56,000 nt of DNA. It comes from Candidatus Omnitrophota bacterium. GTDB lineage: Bacteria > Omnitrophota > Gorgyraeia > Gygaellales > Profunditerraquicolaceae. Made by a program: the position numbers and the translations under genes. Position 1 is the first letter of the stretch; every line of letters begins with the position of its first letter. The stretch spans positions 1 through 56,000 of the forward strand of contig QZKA01000004.1 of the NCBI GenBank assembly GCA_003598135.1. Reading direction: 5' to 3'. The notes beneath the pieces were generated by a model. That model searched no databases. It was not told where the DNA came from and worked only from the letters and a program-made list of their open reading frames with translations. Positions 47,300-56,000 of the stretch are shown here, one piece after another.

Positions 47300-49009
47300 A
47301 TGCAAGCACTCAAAGAGACTATCATCGACATATTGTTCAAAAGCGGGCTTATCCCGAAAGAGAACCTGGATAAGGCGCTGGAGATCCAGAAGGTCAAGCA
47401 GGTGCCGCTGCGCAGGATCCTGGTTGAAGAAGGCTACATTTCCGATGTGGATTTATTGGCCCTGATATCGAACCAGCTCTATATTCCGACGCTGCACATC
47501 TCTAAATACAAATTCGATCCGGATATTATCAAATTGATCCCGGAACACATCGCCCGCCAGTATTCAGTGATCCCGCTTTCCCGTATTGGCAACACGATTA
47601 CCGTGGCCCTGGTCGATCCCCTCAACATTTTTGCTCTCGATGACCTCAAGGCCTTAACGGGTTGCGCGATCGATACCGTGCTAAGCTCTGAAGAGGAGAT
47701 ACTCAAGGCCATCCAGTCGCATTACGGCTCAGGCGTCGATATCCAGAAGATGCTGAAAGAGGGCATTCTCGCAGACGCAAGCGCAGATGCAAAAGACCTG
47801 GAGCTCTTAAGGAACGAAGAGATAGAACTAAGCAGCGCTATCGAGGAAAGCGAGAAGCCGACCATAGTCAAGCTTGTTGACCTTATGCTTACCGAGGCGT
47901 TAAAAAGAAGGGCTTCTGACGTGCATGTGGAGCCCGAGGAAGACGGGCTGCGCGTGCGCTACCGCATTGACGGCTCCTTGCATGAGATATTCAAGTTGCC
48001 CAGGAAGAACCAGAATGCGATTCTTGCCCGATTAAAGATTATTTCAAACCTCGATATTACGGAAAACCGTATCCCTCAGGACGGAAGGTTCAAGGTGAAG
48101 TTTGAGGGCAGGGAGGTGGATTTCCGTGTTTCAAGCCTCCCTATTAAGTTCGGCCAGAAATTTGTGTTACGTTCCCTGGACAAAACAAATCTGTCCATCG
48201 GATTGGATAAGCTGGGTTTCTCCGAGCAGCCTTTGCGTGTTTTCAAGGAAGCCATTGCGAAGCCTTTCGGCATGATGCTGGTAACCGGGCCTACGGGATC
48301 AGGAAAATCAACGACCCTGTATTCGGTATTGAATCAACTTAACACCCCGGAGAGGAATATAGTTACTATCGAGGACCCCGTGGAATACCAGGTAGAGGGG
48401 ATTACGCAGATTCAGGTAAAGCCTGAGATCGGGCTTGATTTTGCCTCGGGGTTGCGCTCTATACTGCGCCAGACCCCTGACGTAATCATGATCGGAGAAA
48501 TAAGGGATTCAGAGACCGCAGATATCGCGATAAAGGCCTCCCTTACCGGGCAGTTGGTGCTTTCGACGCTGCATACCAATGATGCCATCTCAAGCATTAC
48601 CCGTCTCATCGATATGAACGTGGAGCCGTTTTTGGTCTCTTCTAGCCTTGTGATGCTTTGTGCGCAAAGGTTGTGCCGCAGGATTTGCCCGAAGTGCAAA
48701 AAACCCGTTGAGGTACCCAAGGAATTTCTTGAGGATATCGGTTTTAAGGAGAAAGCTACCTTTTACAATGCAGAGGGCTGCAAACATTGTAATAATACCG
48801 GTTTCTACGGCCGCGTTGCCATACTTGAGGCGGTGCTTATCGACGACATAATCCGCGAAATGATTATCAAGAGAAAATCACTCGACGAAATCAAGGAATA
48901 CGCCGTCGGCAAGAATGGGATGATGACGCTTAGAGACGATGCGTTCCTTAAGGTGAAAGAGGGTACTGTCTCTATCGAAGAGGCATTGCGTATCACTACT
49001 GAAGAATAA
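47300..49009 (+). CDS. pilB: Type IV pilus / type II secretion ATPase PilB/GspE, paralogue 2
   Basis: A 569-residue ATPase with the same architecture: MshEN domain (about 1-150), Walker A GPTGSGKSTTLYSVL (about 329-343), Walker B VIMIGEIRDSETADIA (about 393-408) with the usual ETA, HTNDA, and zinc-binding CPKC and CKHC (about 463-497). It is the more canonical of the two tandem paralogues. No ribosome binding site is visible; the start lies 8 bp after a strong inverted repeat. The HD-GYP gene follows by 2 bp. Confidence 0.93.
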   Translation: MQALKETIIDILFKSGLIPKENLDKALEIQKVKQVPLRRILVEEGYISDVDLLALISNQLYIPTLHISKYKFDPDIIKLIPEHIARQYSVIPLSRIGNTITVALVDPLNIFALDDLKALTGCAIDTVLSSEEEILKAIQSHYGSGVDIQKMLKEGILADASADAKDLELLRNEEIELSSAIEESEKPTIVKLVDLMLTEALKRRASDVHVEPEEDGLRVRYRIDGSLHEIFKLPRKNQNAILARLKIISNLDITENRIPQDGRFKVKFEGREVDFRVSSLPIKFGQKFVLRSLDKTNLSIGLDKLGFSEQPLRVFKEAIAKPFGMMLVTGPTGSGKSTTLYSVLNQLNTPERNIVTIEDPVEYQVEGITQIQVKPEIGLDFASGLRSILRQTPDVIMIGEIRDSETADIAIKASLTGQLVLSTLHTNDAISSITRLIDMNVEPFLVSSSLVMLCAQRLCRRICPKCKKPVEVPKEFLEDIGFKEKATFYNAEGCKHCNNTGFYGRVAILEAVLIDDIIREMIIKRKSLDEIKEYAVGKNGMMTLRDDAFLKVKEGTVSIEEALRITTEE

Positions 49010-49011
49010 GT

Positions 49012-50082
49012 ATGGCTGAATCAGAAAAAATATTGTGTATTGAACAGGATGCCTCTGTGGTGCGCCAGCTGCAGGAGATCCTTGTGGACAGGGCAGGATA
49101 TGCAGTTTCTTTTGACGCCGATCCGGATATGGCACTAGCCTCTTTTAAAGACAATCAATTCGATCTGGTGATTGCCCCGTTCGGTATAGGGGGCCTGGAT
49201 GGGCTTGAGCTCATCAAACGCCTCAAGGCGGTTGATCCGGATTGTGTGATCATTCTTTTGGAGAAAAACAGCCATGCCAGGCTTTTGGAAGACTCAAGGC
49301 TTCTGGGGGCCTATGATATAATCAGCAACGATACTGTCCCCGGAAGGCTCTTGAGCGTGGTCGGCAAGGGGATCGAACTGCACGCAATACTTGCAGGCAG
49401 CCGTAAGTTCGCCGCCATTCTTAAAGAGCAGAATGCGTCGCTGCAGAAACAAAATCTGCTTCTGGCAAAAAGGATAGACGAATCGACAAGGAACCTGACG
49501 CGCCTCTACGAAGACCTGCGTTCGACCTACATGCGCACCATAAAGGCACTGGCGCAGGCAATAGATGCGCGGGACCATTATACCCACAGTCATTCCGAGA
49601 ACGTGGCACACATCGGCGTTATTATCGCCCAGGAGATGGGTTTGTCCGCCCGGGACCTTGAACATGTCAGGCAGGCAAGCGAACTGCACGATTTGGGAAA
49701 AATCGGCATTGAGGACAGGATATTGACAAAGCCTGCCGCCTTAGATGCTGAAGAGTGGGAGCAGATCAAGCGCCACCCGCAGATGGGCGCGCAGATATTA
49801 GAACCCTTGACCTTTTTGAACGATGTTATAGAATTAGTGAGACAGCACCACGAACATTATGACGGGAGAGGTTACCCCAAAGGCCTCAAAGGGGAAGAGA
49901 TACTCTTAGGTGCTCAGATCATTCACTTGGCAGATGCCTACGAAACAATGCGTTCTGAGCGTGCGTACCGGAAAGTACCTCTAAGTAAACAAGAGGCCAT
50001 TGCTGAGGTAAAAAAGAACTCCGGCACCCAGTTTTCCCCGCGGGTGGTGGAAGCATTCTTAAAGGTGGTGGATACCCTATGA
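49012..50082 (+). CDS. HD-GYP phosphodiesterase with non-phosphorylatable receiver
   Basis: A 356-residue protein. The receiver-like domain (about 1-125) has lost the acidic pocket (IEQD for the usual DD), the phospho-Asp (LVIAPFG where LVLLD is expected) and the conserved Lys. A coiled linker (about 135-165) precedes an intact HD-GYP domain: HSENVAH, HDLGKIG (about 226-232), HHEHYDGRGYPKGL (about 281-294). The catalytic part should hydrolyse c-di-GMP, but switching by phosphorylation is unlikely. It overlaps pilC by 4 bp, linking c-di-GMP turnover to the pilus genes. Confidence 0.9.
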   Translation: MAESEKILCIEQDASVVRQLQEILVDRAGYAVSFDADPDMALASFKDNQFDLVIAPFGIGGLDGLELIKRLKAVDPDCVIILLEKNSHARLLEDSRLLGAYDIISNDTVPGRLLSVVGKGIELHAILAGSRKFAAILKEQNASLQKQNLLLAKRIDESTRNLTRLYEDLRSTYMRTIKALAQAIDARDHYTHSHSENVAHIGVIIAQEMGLSARDLEHVRQASELHDLGKIGIEDRILTKPAALDAEEWEQIKRHPQMGAQILEPLTFLNDVIELVRQHHEHYDGRGYPKGLKGEEILLGAQIIHLADAYETMRSERAYRKVPLSKQEAIAEVKKNSGTQFSPRVVEAFLKVVDTL

Positions 50083-51284
50083 GCTTCTATCAATACACGG
50101 CAAAAGATGTAAGCGGTAAATCGGTAACCGGGATGATCGAGGCTGCTTCGGAGGCTGAGGCAGCGAGTGCGCTGCACAAGCGTGAACTGGTGGTCATTTC
50201 GCTTGTATCGTCAAAACAAAGGAAGATAAAGAAGGTCAAGGGCGGCAAGATTAAACAGGACGACCTGGTTATCTTTTCGCGGCAGCTCGCTACGATGATT
50301 GAATCGGGCATTCCGCTGGTGCAGGCACTGGCAATATTATCCGAACAGATAGACAACCGGCTGCTTAAGGACATCACCATGGCAGCGCGTCAGGATATTG
50401 AGTCCGGCACTAACTTCTGCGATGCCCTGGCAAAATACCCCAATGCCTTCTCTGATTTTTTCATCAACATGAGCAGGGCAGGAGAAGCCTCAGGAACCCT
50501 GGATGAAGTCCTTGATCGGGTTGCTACTTATATGGAGAAGATCTCCTCACTTACCAGGAAGATCCGTTCTAGCCTTGTGTATCCCGCGGTTGTCATCACC
50601 ATGGCAGTATTAATTACCGCAGTGCTCCTGCTTAAAGTCGTGCCTACTTTTAAGGGTATTTTTTCCATGCTCGGAGGAGACCTGCCTCTTCCGACGCGCA
50701 TCTTAATCGGCGTCAGCGAAGGCTTAAGGCACTATTTTCCTTTTGTGGTTGTCATGTTCGTGGTATTGGTTGTTCTTTTTCAGCGTTATACCAGCACTGA
50801 GAAGGGCAGATATATATTTGACAAAGTGAAATTAAAAGCCCCGGTATTGGGCCCGCTTTTCCGTAAGGTTGCGGTAGCCAAGTTCGCGCGCACCTTCTCG
50901 ACATTGGTCAAGAGCGGCGTTTCCGTTCTCAATGCCCTTGATATCGTTTCCAAGACTGCAGGGAATAAAGTGATTGAAGAGGCGATACTTAACTGCCGCG
51001 GCGCAGTCAGGGAAGGCGAGCCTATTTCATCTCCTTTATCCAAGAGCGCAGTCTTTCCGCCTATGGTCTGCCGCATGATCGGGGTAGGCGAACAGACCGG
51101 GCAACTAGAGAAGATGCTTACGAAAATCGCCGATTTTTACGATGATCAGGTGGATGCGGCGGTTTCTGGGCTTACCAGCATGATAGAACCCATGGTTATT
51201 GCATTCCTGGGTGTCATAATCGGCGGCATCGTAGTTTCGCTGTTTCTGCCTATTTTTAAAATCACGGAACTGGTAGCGCGATAA
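50079..51284 (+). CDS. pilC: Type IV pilus / type II secretion platform protein PilC/GspF
   Basis: A 401-residue inner-membrane protein with two GspF domains (about 65-190 and 268-390). Each contains the FSRQLATMIESGIPLVQAL or FARTFSTLVKSGVSVLNAL type motif. Three membrane segments (about 168-190, 212-238, 375-397) fit the family. It forms the platform on which the PilB motor acts. It is the last gene of the group; a strong hairpin follows 6 bp after its stop. Confidence 0.93.
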   Translation: MSFYQYTAKDVSGKSVTGMIEAASEAEAASALHKRELVVISLVSSKQRKIKKVKGGKIKQDDLVIFSRQLATMIESGIPLVQALAILSEQIDNRLLKDITMAARQDIESGTNFCDALAKYPNAFSDFFINMSRAGEASGTLDEVLDRVATYMEKISSLTRKIRSSLVYPAVVITMAVLITAVLLLKVVPTFKGIFSMLGGDLPLPTRILIGVSEGLRHYFPFVVVMFVVLVVLFQRYTSTEKGRYIFDKVKLKAPVLGPLFRKVAVAKFARTFSTLVKSGVSVLNALDIVSKTAGNKVIEEAILNCRGAVREGEPISSPLSKSAVFPPMVCRMIGVGEQTGQLEKMLTKIADFYDDQVDAAVSGLTSMIEPMVIAFLGVIIGGIVVSLFLPIFKITELVAR

Positions 51285-51290
51285 AAAAGC

Positions 51291-51326
51291 GTATCCCCCT
51301 GCTTTCGTGGGAAAGCAGGGGGATAC
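51291..51326 (-). terminator. Perfect 16-bp hairpin after pilC
   Basis: Arms 51291-51306 and 51311-51326 pair perfectly around a GTGG loop, with a G/C-rich middle. On the + strand no T run follows. On the - strand the hairpin is followed by GCTTTTTT, the form of an intrinsic terminator for leftward transcription. It may stop antisense transcription or act in both directions between the pilus operon and the rrn promoter. Confidence 0.6.
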
Positions 51327-51398
51327 TTCGTGCTTATAACGTATGTCGCCATTAATACGCTGCAGAGACATAAGTTATGCGCTCGTTAAAAAAAATAC

Positions 51399-51427
51399 TT
51401 GACAAAAATAGTATTTTGTTCTATACT
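51399..51427 (+). promoter_or_regulatory. rrn operon promoter
   Basis: TTGACA (51399-51404) and TATACT (51422-51427) with a 17-bp spacer and A/T-rich upstream DNA (A7 run). Transcription should start near 51434, about 300 bases before 16S rRNA. It has the same hexamers and spacing as the dcw promoter at 9443. Confidence 0.88.
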
Positions 51428-51545
51428 TATCAAGCTCGAAAAGGAGCGGAGGAAAACTTTTATTTTTGTGAATAAAATAAAAGAGTATTTTGACAAATTC
51501 TGGTAAGGGTAATTCCGACGTAAGACGCGCTATCTAAAAATATAG

Positions 51546-51582
51546 AAAGCGTCCGAGAGTTGTCGGACGCTTTTCATTTTTT
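51546..51582 (+). terminator. Terminator-like hairpin in the rrn leader
   Basis: AAAGCGTCCGA (51546-51556) and TCGGACGCTTT (51563-51573) form an 11-bp stem with a GAGTTG loop, followed by TTTTCATTTTTT. It has the form of an intrinsic terminator about 120 bases downstream of the rrn promoter and upstream of boxA and 16S. It may be an attenuator that needs antitermination, or a leader RNA end. Confidence 0.6.
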
Positions 51583-51658
51583 CTACTTTCGTATTAAAAA
51601 TGATGCCGAGCGCATGCTCGTTATTTAGATTTTCCGCTAGACGCGGAAAGAAGTGAAC

Positions 51659-51668
51659 TGTTCTTTGA
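51659..51668 (+). promoter_or_regulatory. boxA antitermination site before 16S
   Basis: TGTTCTTTGA matches the rRNA boxA pattern (TGYTCTTTGA). A second copy, TGCTCTTTGA, stands before 23S at 54343-54352. Its position just before the 16S processing stem is the usual one. Confidence 0.65.
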
Positions 51669-51669
51669 T

Positions 51670-51686
51670 AATTGAATGGCCAAGCA
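51670..51686 (+). other. 16S processing stem, 5' arm (3' arm at 53646-53662)
   Basis: The 17 bases at 51670-51686 (containing ATGGCCAAGCA) pair completely with 53646-53662 (TGCTTGGCCAT), allowing one G:U. The two arms flank the 16S gene and would form the RNase III-type stem that loops out the pre-16S RNA. Confidence 0.75.
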
Positions 51687-51729
51687 ATAGTAATACAGAA
51701 CAAAAGAGCCATACTAAAACTTTCTTGTA

Positions 51730-53573
<1,844 letters not shown>

Positions 53574-53786
53574 GAAGGAAAGTCAATGGCGTTGCCTCAA
53601 GGGGCGACGAACCACAGACTACATGCTGTCCGCTTCGGCGGACAGTGCTTGGCCATTTAATTCTTTTTTTCTCCACATCAAACAGCGCGAGCATGGGTTT
53701 AATGCACGCGTTTGCTTAATGTACAGCGTGTAATGGTAATGATCAGGGCATTACTTATTACATACACATTACACAAACGAAGAATT

Positions 53787-53863
53787 GGGCCCATAGCTCA
53801 GCTGGTTAGAGCACAGCCCTGATAAGACTGGGGTCAGTGGTTCGAGTCCACTTGGGCCCACCA
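53787..53863 (+). tRNA. tRNA-Ile (anticodon GAU)
   Basis: 77 nt including encoded CCA. The acceptor stem GGGCCCA pairs with TGGGCCC at the 3' end. The D-arm AGCTCAGCTGGTTAGAGC, anticodon loop CTGATAA with GAT at 53821-53823, and T-loop TTCGAGT are normal. It lies in the 16S-23S spacer, as in many bacterial rrn operons. A hairpin (53861-53890) overlaps its CCA end. Confidence 0.97.
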
Positions 53864-54017
53864 TTTTTTCTGCTTCGCGGAAAAAAATGGCTCCGTGGAT
53901 ACCTAAATACACAATATAGGGTTGACGAGGAGTTAATGATTTCTCCTTGCTTAACCTAGATTTGTAAATTAAGGTAACGCTCGGAGTCAAATTTTCTCGC
54001 TTTGTTCGAAAATTTGA

Positions 54018-54093
54018 GGGGGCGTAGCTCAGTTGGGAGAGCATCTGCTTTGCAAGCAGGGGGTCGCCAGTTCAACTCTGGTCGCCTCCACCA
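54018..54093 (+). tRNA. tRNA-Ala (anticodon UGC)
   Basis: 76 nt including encoded CCA. The acceptor GGGGGCG pairs with CGCCTCC, giving the G3:U70 pair that identifies alanine tRNAs. The anticodon TGC is at 54051-54053 and the T-loop is TTCAACT. It directly follows a short A/T hairpin (53988-54016), and its CCA is the first part of another perfect hairpin (54091-54119). Confidence 0.97.
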
Positions 54094-54218
54094 AAATTTT
54101 CCGACAAGGAAAATTTTGGTGGCACTCAAGCGAGCGTTAAAAACCGCGACAAGCGGTTTAGCGAGCGCAGTGCCTAACCGGACAAATCCGACAAGGAAAA
54201 TTTTGGTGGCACTCAAGC
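54091..54218. repeat. Spacer hairpin and 32-bp direct repeat after tRNA-Ala
   Basis: CCAAAATTTTCC (54091-54102) and GGAAAATTTTGG (54108-54119) form a perfect 12-bp hairpin. The 32 bases 54100-54131 are repeated exactly at 54187-54218, 87 bp downstream. The repeat starts inside the hairpin and ends GGCACTCAAGC. No gene lies in the remaining spacer to 54342. Confidence 0.85.
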
Positions 54219-54342
54219 AGTACCGTTCTTTTTAAATTACATTTTGAGCATATATCCCTGCTCATTGCAGGGATCCAATAGATTTTACTCGTGTGTTTTT
54301 GTTGCGCGGGAAATCTTCTTTCTGTGCACGGAATGCACATTA

Positions 54343-54352
54343 TGCTCTTTGA
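54343..54352 (+). promoter_or_regulatory. boxA antitermination site before 23S
   Basis: TGCTCTTTGA followed by CAACTG, about 43 bases before 23S rRNA. It matches the boxA consensus and the copy before 16S. Confidence 0.65.
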
Positions 54353-54394
54353 CAACTGCAATAGTAAAACTACAAAATCGACGAGACTAATTAT

Positions 54395-56000
54395 CAGTTA
54401 AGCTACTAAGGGTCTATGCACGGATGACTTGGTTAGGTGAGGCGATGAAGGACGGGGTAAGCACCGAAATGCCTCGGGTAGCCGCAAACAGGCTTTAATC
54501 CGAGGGTGTCCGAATGGGGGAACCCTTCCGGTCGAAATACCGGAAACCCTACGATGAATACATAGTTGTAGGGAGCGAACCAGAAGAAGTGAAACATCTA
54601 AGTACTCTGAGGAAAAGAAATCGAACAGATTTCCCCAGTAGCGGCGAGCGAAAAGGAAACAGTCTAAACCTTTTTTGTTTTCGCAAGAAAACAAAAAAGG
54701 GGTTGTGGGGCCTCGTCATGGTAGGCTAAGGGATAGCAGAAATGCCTGGAAAGGCATACCAAAGAAAGTGAAAGTCTTGTAAGCGAAATTCTGCAGCCGC
54801 CTAGAGGTACCCCAAGTACCACGGGACACGGGGAATCCTGTGGGAATCCAGGCCGACCACGGTCTAAGACTAAATACTCCACCTAAACCGATAGTGTACA
54901 AGTACCGTGAGGGAAAGTTGAAAAGAACCCCGGGAGGGGAGTGAAATAGAACCTGAAATCATAGACCTACAAGCGGTGGAAGGGCTATGGTCCGGCGTAA
55001 GCCGGACAATGCCTGACCGCGTACCTTTTGCATAATGGACCGACGAGTTATTCTTGTAAGCGAGTCTAAGTAAGCTGTTAACGCATCTTACGCAGGCGTA
55101 GGGAAACCGAGTCTTAAATGGGCGTTTAGCTTGCAGGAATAGACCCGAAGCTGAGTGATCTACCCATGGCCAATGGGAAGCCTTCCGAAAGGAGGGTGGA
55201 CGTATGAACCCGTCAGTGTTGAAAAACTGTGGGATGAGCTGTGGGTCGGAGCGAAAGACTAATCAAACTCAGAAATTGCTGGTTCTCCCCGAAATATTTC
55301 TAGGGATAGCCTCAAGACACTACGTTATAGGGGTAGAGTACTGAATGGACTACGGGAGTCTACCGACTTGCTGAGTCCAACCAAACTGCGAATACTATAA
55401 CGACTATCTTGGGAGTAAGACGTTGGGGGCCAAGCTCCATCGTCTAGAGGGAATCAGCCCAGACCGCCAGTTAAGGTCCCTAAGGACAGGCTAAGTGGTA
55501 AAGGATGTGGATTCGCTTAGACAGCCAGGATGTTGGCTCAGAGGCAGCCATCATTTAAAGAGTGCGTAACAGCTCACTGGCCGAGCGGATTCGCGCCGAA
55601 GATGATCGGGGCTAAGCCTGTTACCGAAACTGTGGGTTCATTTTGCCCTCGGGCAAAGTGAGCGGTAGGGGAGCATAGTCCAACGAGTGAAGTCATACCG
55701 TAAGGAGTGATGGACGTTGGACTAGGGATTATGTCGGTATGAGTAGCGAAAACGTCTGCGAGAAACAGACGCGCCGAAAGTCCAAGGTTTCCTGGGGAAG
55801 GTTAATCCGCCCAGGGTTAGTCGTGCCTAAGCTGAGGCCACAAGGCGTAAGCGATGGACAATCCGTTAATATTCGGATACTTACTTATTGGCGTTACGTT
55901 TTCCGTGTGACGCAGAATGTTGATATCTGCGCAGTGTTGGACGTCTGCGTTCTTGTTTCCGTAAGGGGATGAGGGGACCCTGAGGTTTCTGAGGGGGAAG
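54395..56000 (+). rRNA. rrl: 23S ribosomal RNA, 5' part (cut by window end)
   Basis: It begins around CAGTTAAGCTACTAAGGG (54395) and continues with GGCGATGAAGGACG, CAAGTACCGTGAGGGAAAG, CGAAAGACTAATC and GTGCGTAACAGCTCACTGG. About 1606 nt are in the window, corresponding to roughly the first half of the gene. A perfect 14-bp stem with GCAA loop (54670-54701) sits in a variable helix. No intron was recognised in this part. The 3' end and 5S are outside the window. Confidence 0.95.

Noticed and set aside
51364..51382. dif-like site for the Xer recombinase
   Set aside because: CATAA and TTATGCGC halves resemble dif but are separated by one base rather than six, so it cannot be a normal dif site.
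54398..55972. Open frames within 23S rRNA
   Set aside because: They are inside conserved rRNA and have no protein similarity.

Overview
The window is bacterial chromosome from what is most likely an uncultured member of the PVC superphylum, probably Omnitrophota (formerly OP3). This is an inference from the 16S rRNA style, the gene order and the repeat-rich intergenic spacers. I could not run a phylogeny. Almost all of it is housekeeping DNA: 48 protein genes, all on the + strand, mostly separated by 4-bp ATGA-type overlaps or short gaps, followed by the first part of an rRNA operon.

Layout. Bases 1-479 hold a hairpin, a G run and a mosaic of short repeats. Bases 480-9368 carry acyP, a phosphoesterase, ligA, a lipoprotein, a metallo-beta-lactamase-fold hydrolase, a Xer recombinase, a CCA-adding enzyme, DUF503, rbfA, nrnA and ribF. 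Bases 9443-26335 are a full dcw (division and cell wall) cluster: a sigma70 promoter, three MraZ-box repeats, then mraZ-rsmH-ftsL-ftsI-murE-murF-mraY-murD-ftsW-murG-(zinc peptidase)-murC-murB-ddl-ftsQ-ftsA, with no ftsZ after ftsA. Bases 26381-36273 carry yggS, proC, mtnP, ileS, a DksA/TraR protein, lspA, rluD, a coiled-coil membrane protein and aroA. Bases 36338-41495 are the rod-shape operon mreBCD-mrdA-rodA, and a B12-type radical SAM gene follows. Bases 43399-51284 are a type IV pilus / type II secretion set interleaved with c-di-GMP-type domains: a degenerate GGDEF protein, a stand-alone MshEN domain, two PilB/GspE ATPases, an HD-GYP protein with a dead receiver, and PilC.

From 51399 to the end lies an rrn operon: strong promoter, leader, 16S, tRNA-Ile(GAU), tRNA-Ala(UGC) and the first ~1.6 kb of 23S. 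The 16S gene is interrupted after E. coli position 516 by a compact 235-nt group I intron without an ORF. All core helices (P1, P3 to P9) can be drawn by eye. This is the most unusual object in the window. It also splits the binding site of the common 515F survey primer.

A second theme is a family of short repeat modules (AAGGTTAAGG-like, CAAATCACAAAT-like with inverted copies, a CCTGCC/GGCAGG palindrome, GCGTATTGCG-like, ACTCAAY-like). They fill the larger intergenic gaps in the same order. In at least two places (yggS, ddl) they appear to be translated as part of a conserved protein.

Together the genes describe a peptidoglycan-making, probably rod-forming cell with meso-DAP-type MurE, two SEDS/PBP pairs (FtsW/FtsI and RodA/PBP2) and a pilus or secretion ATPase system.
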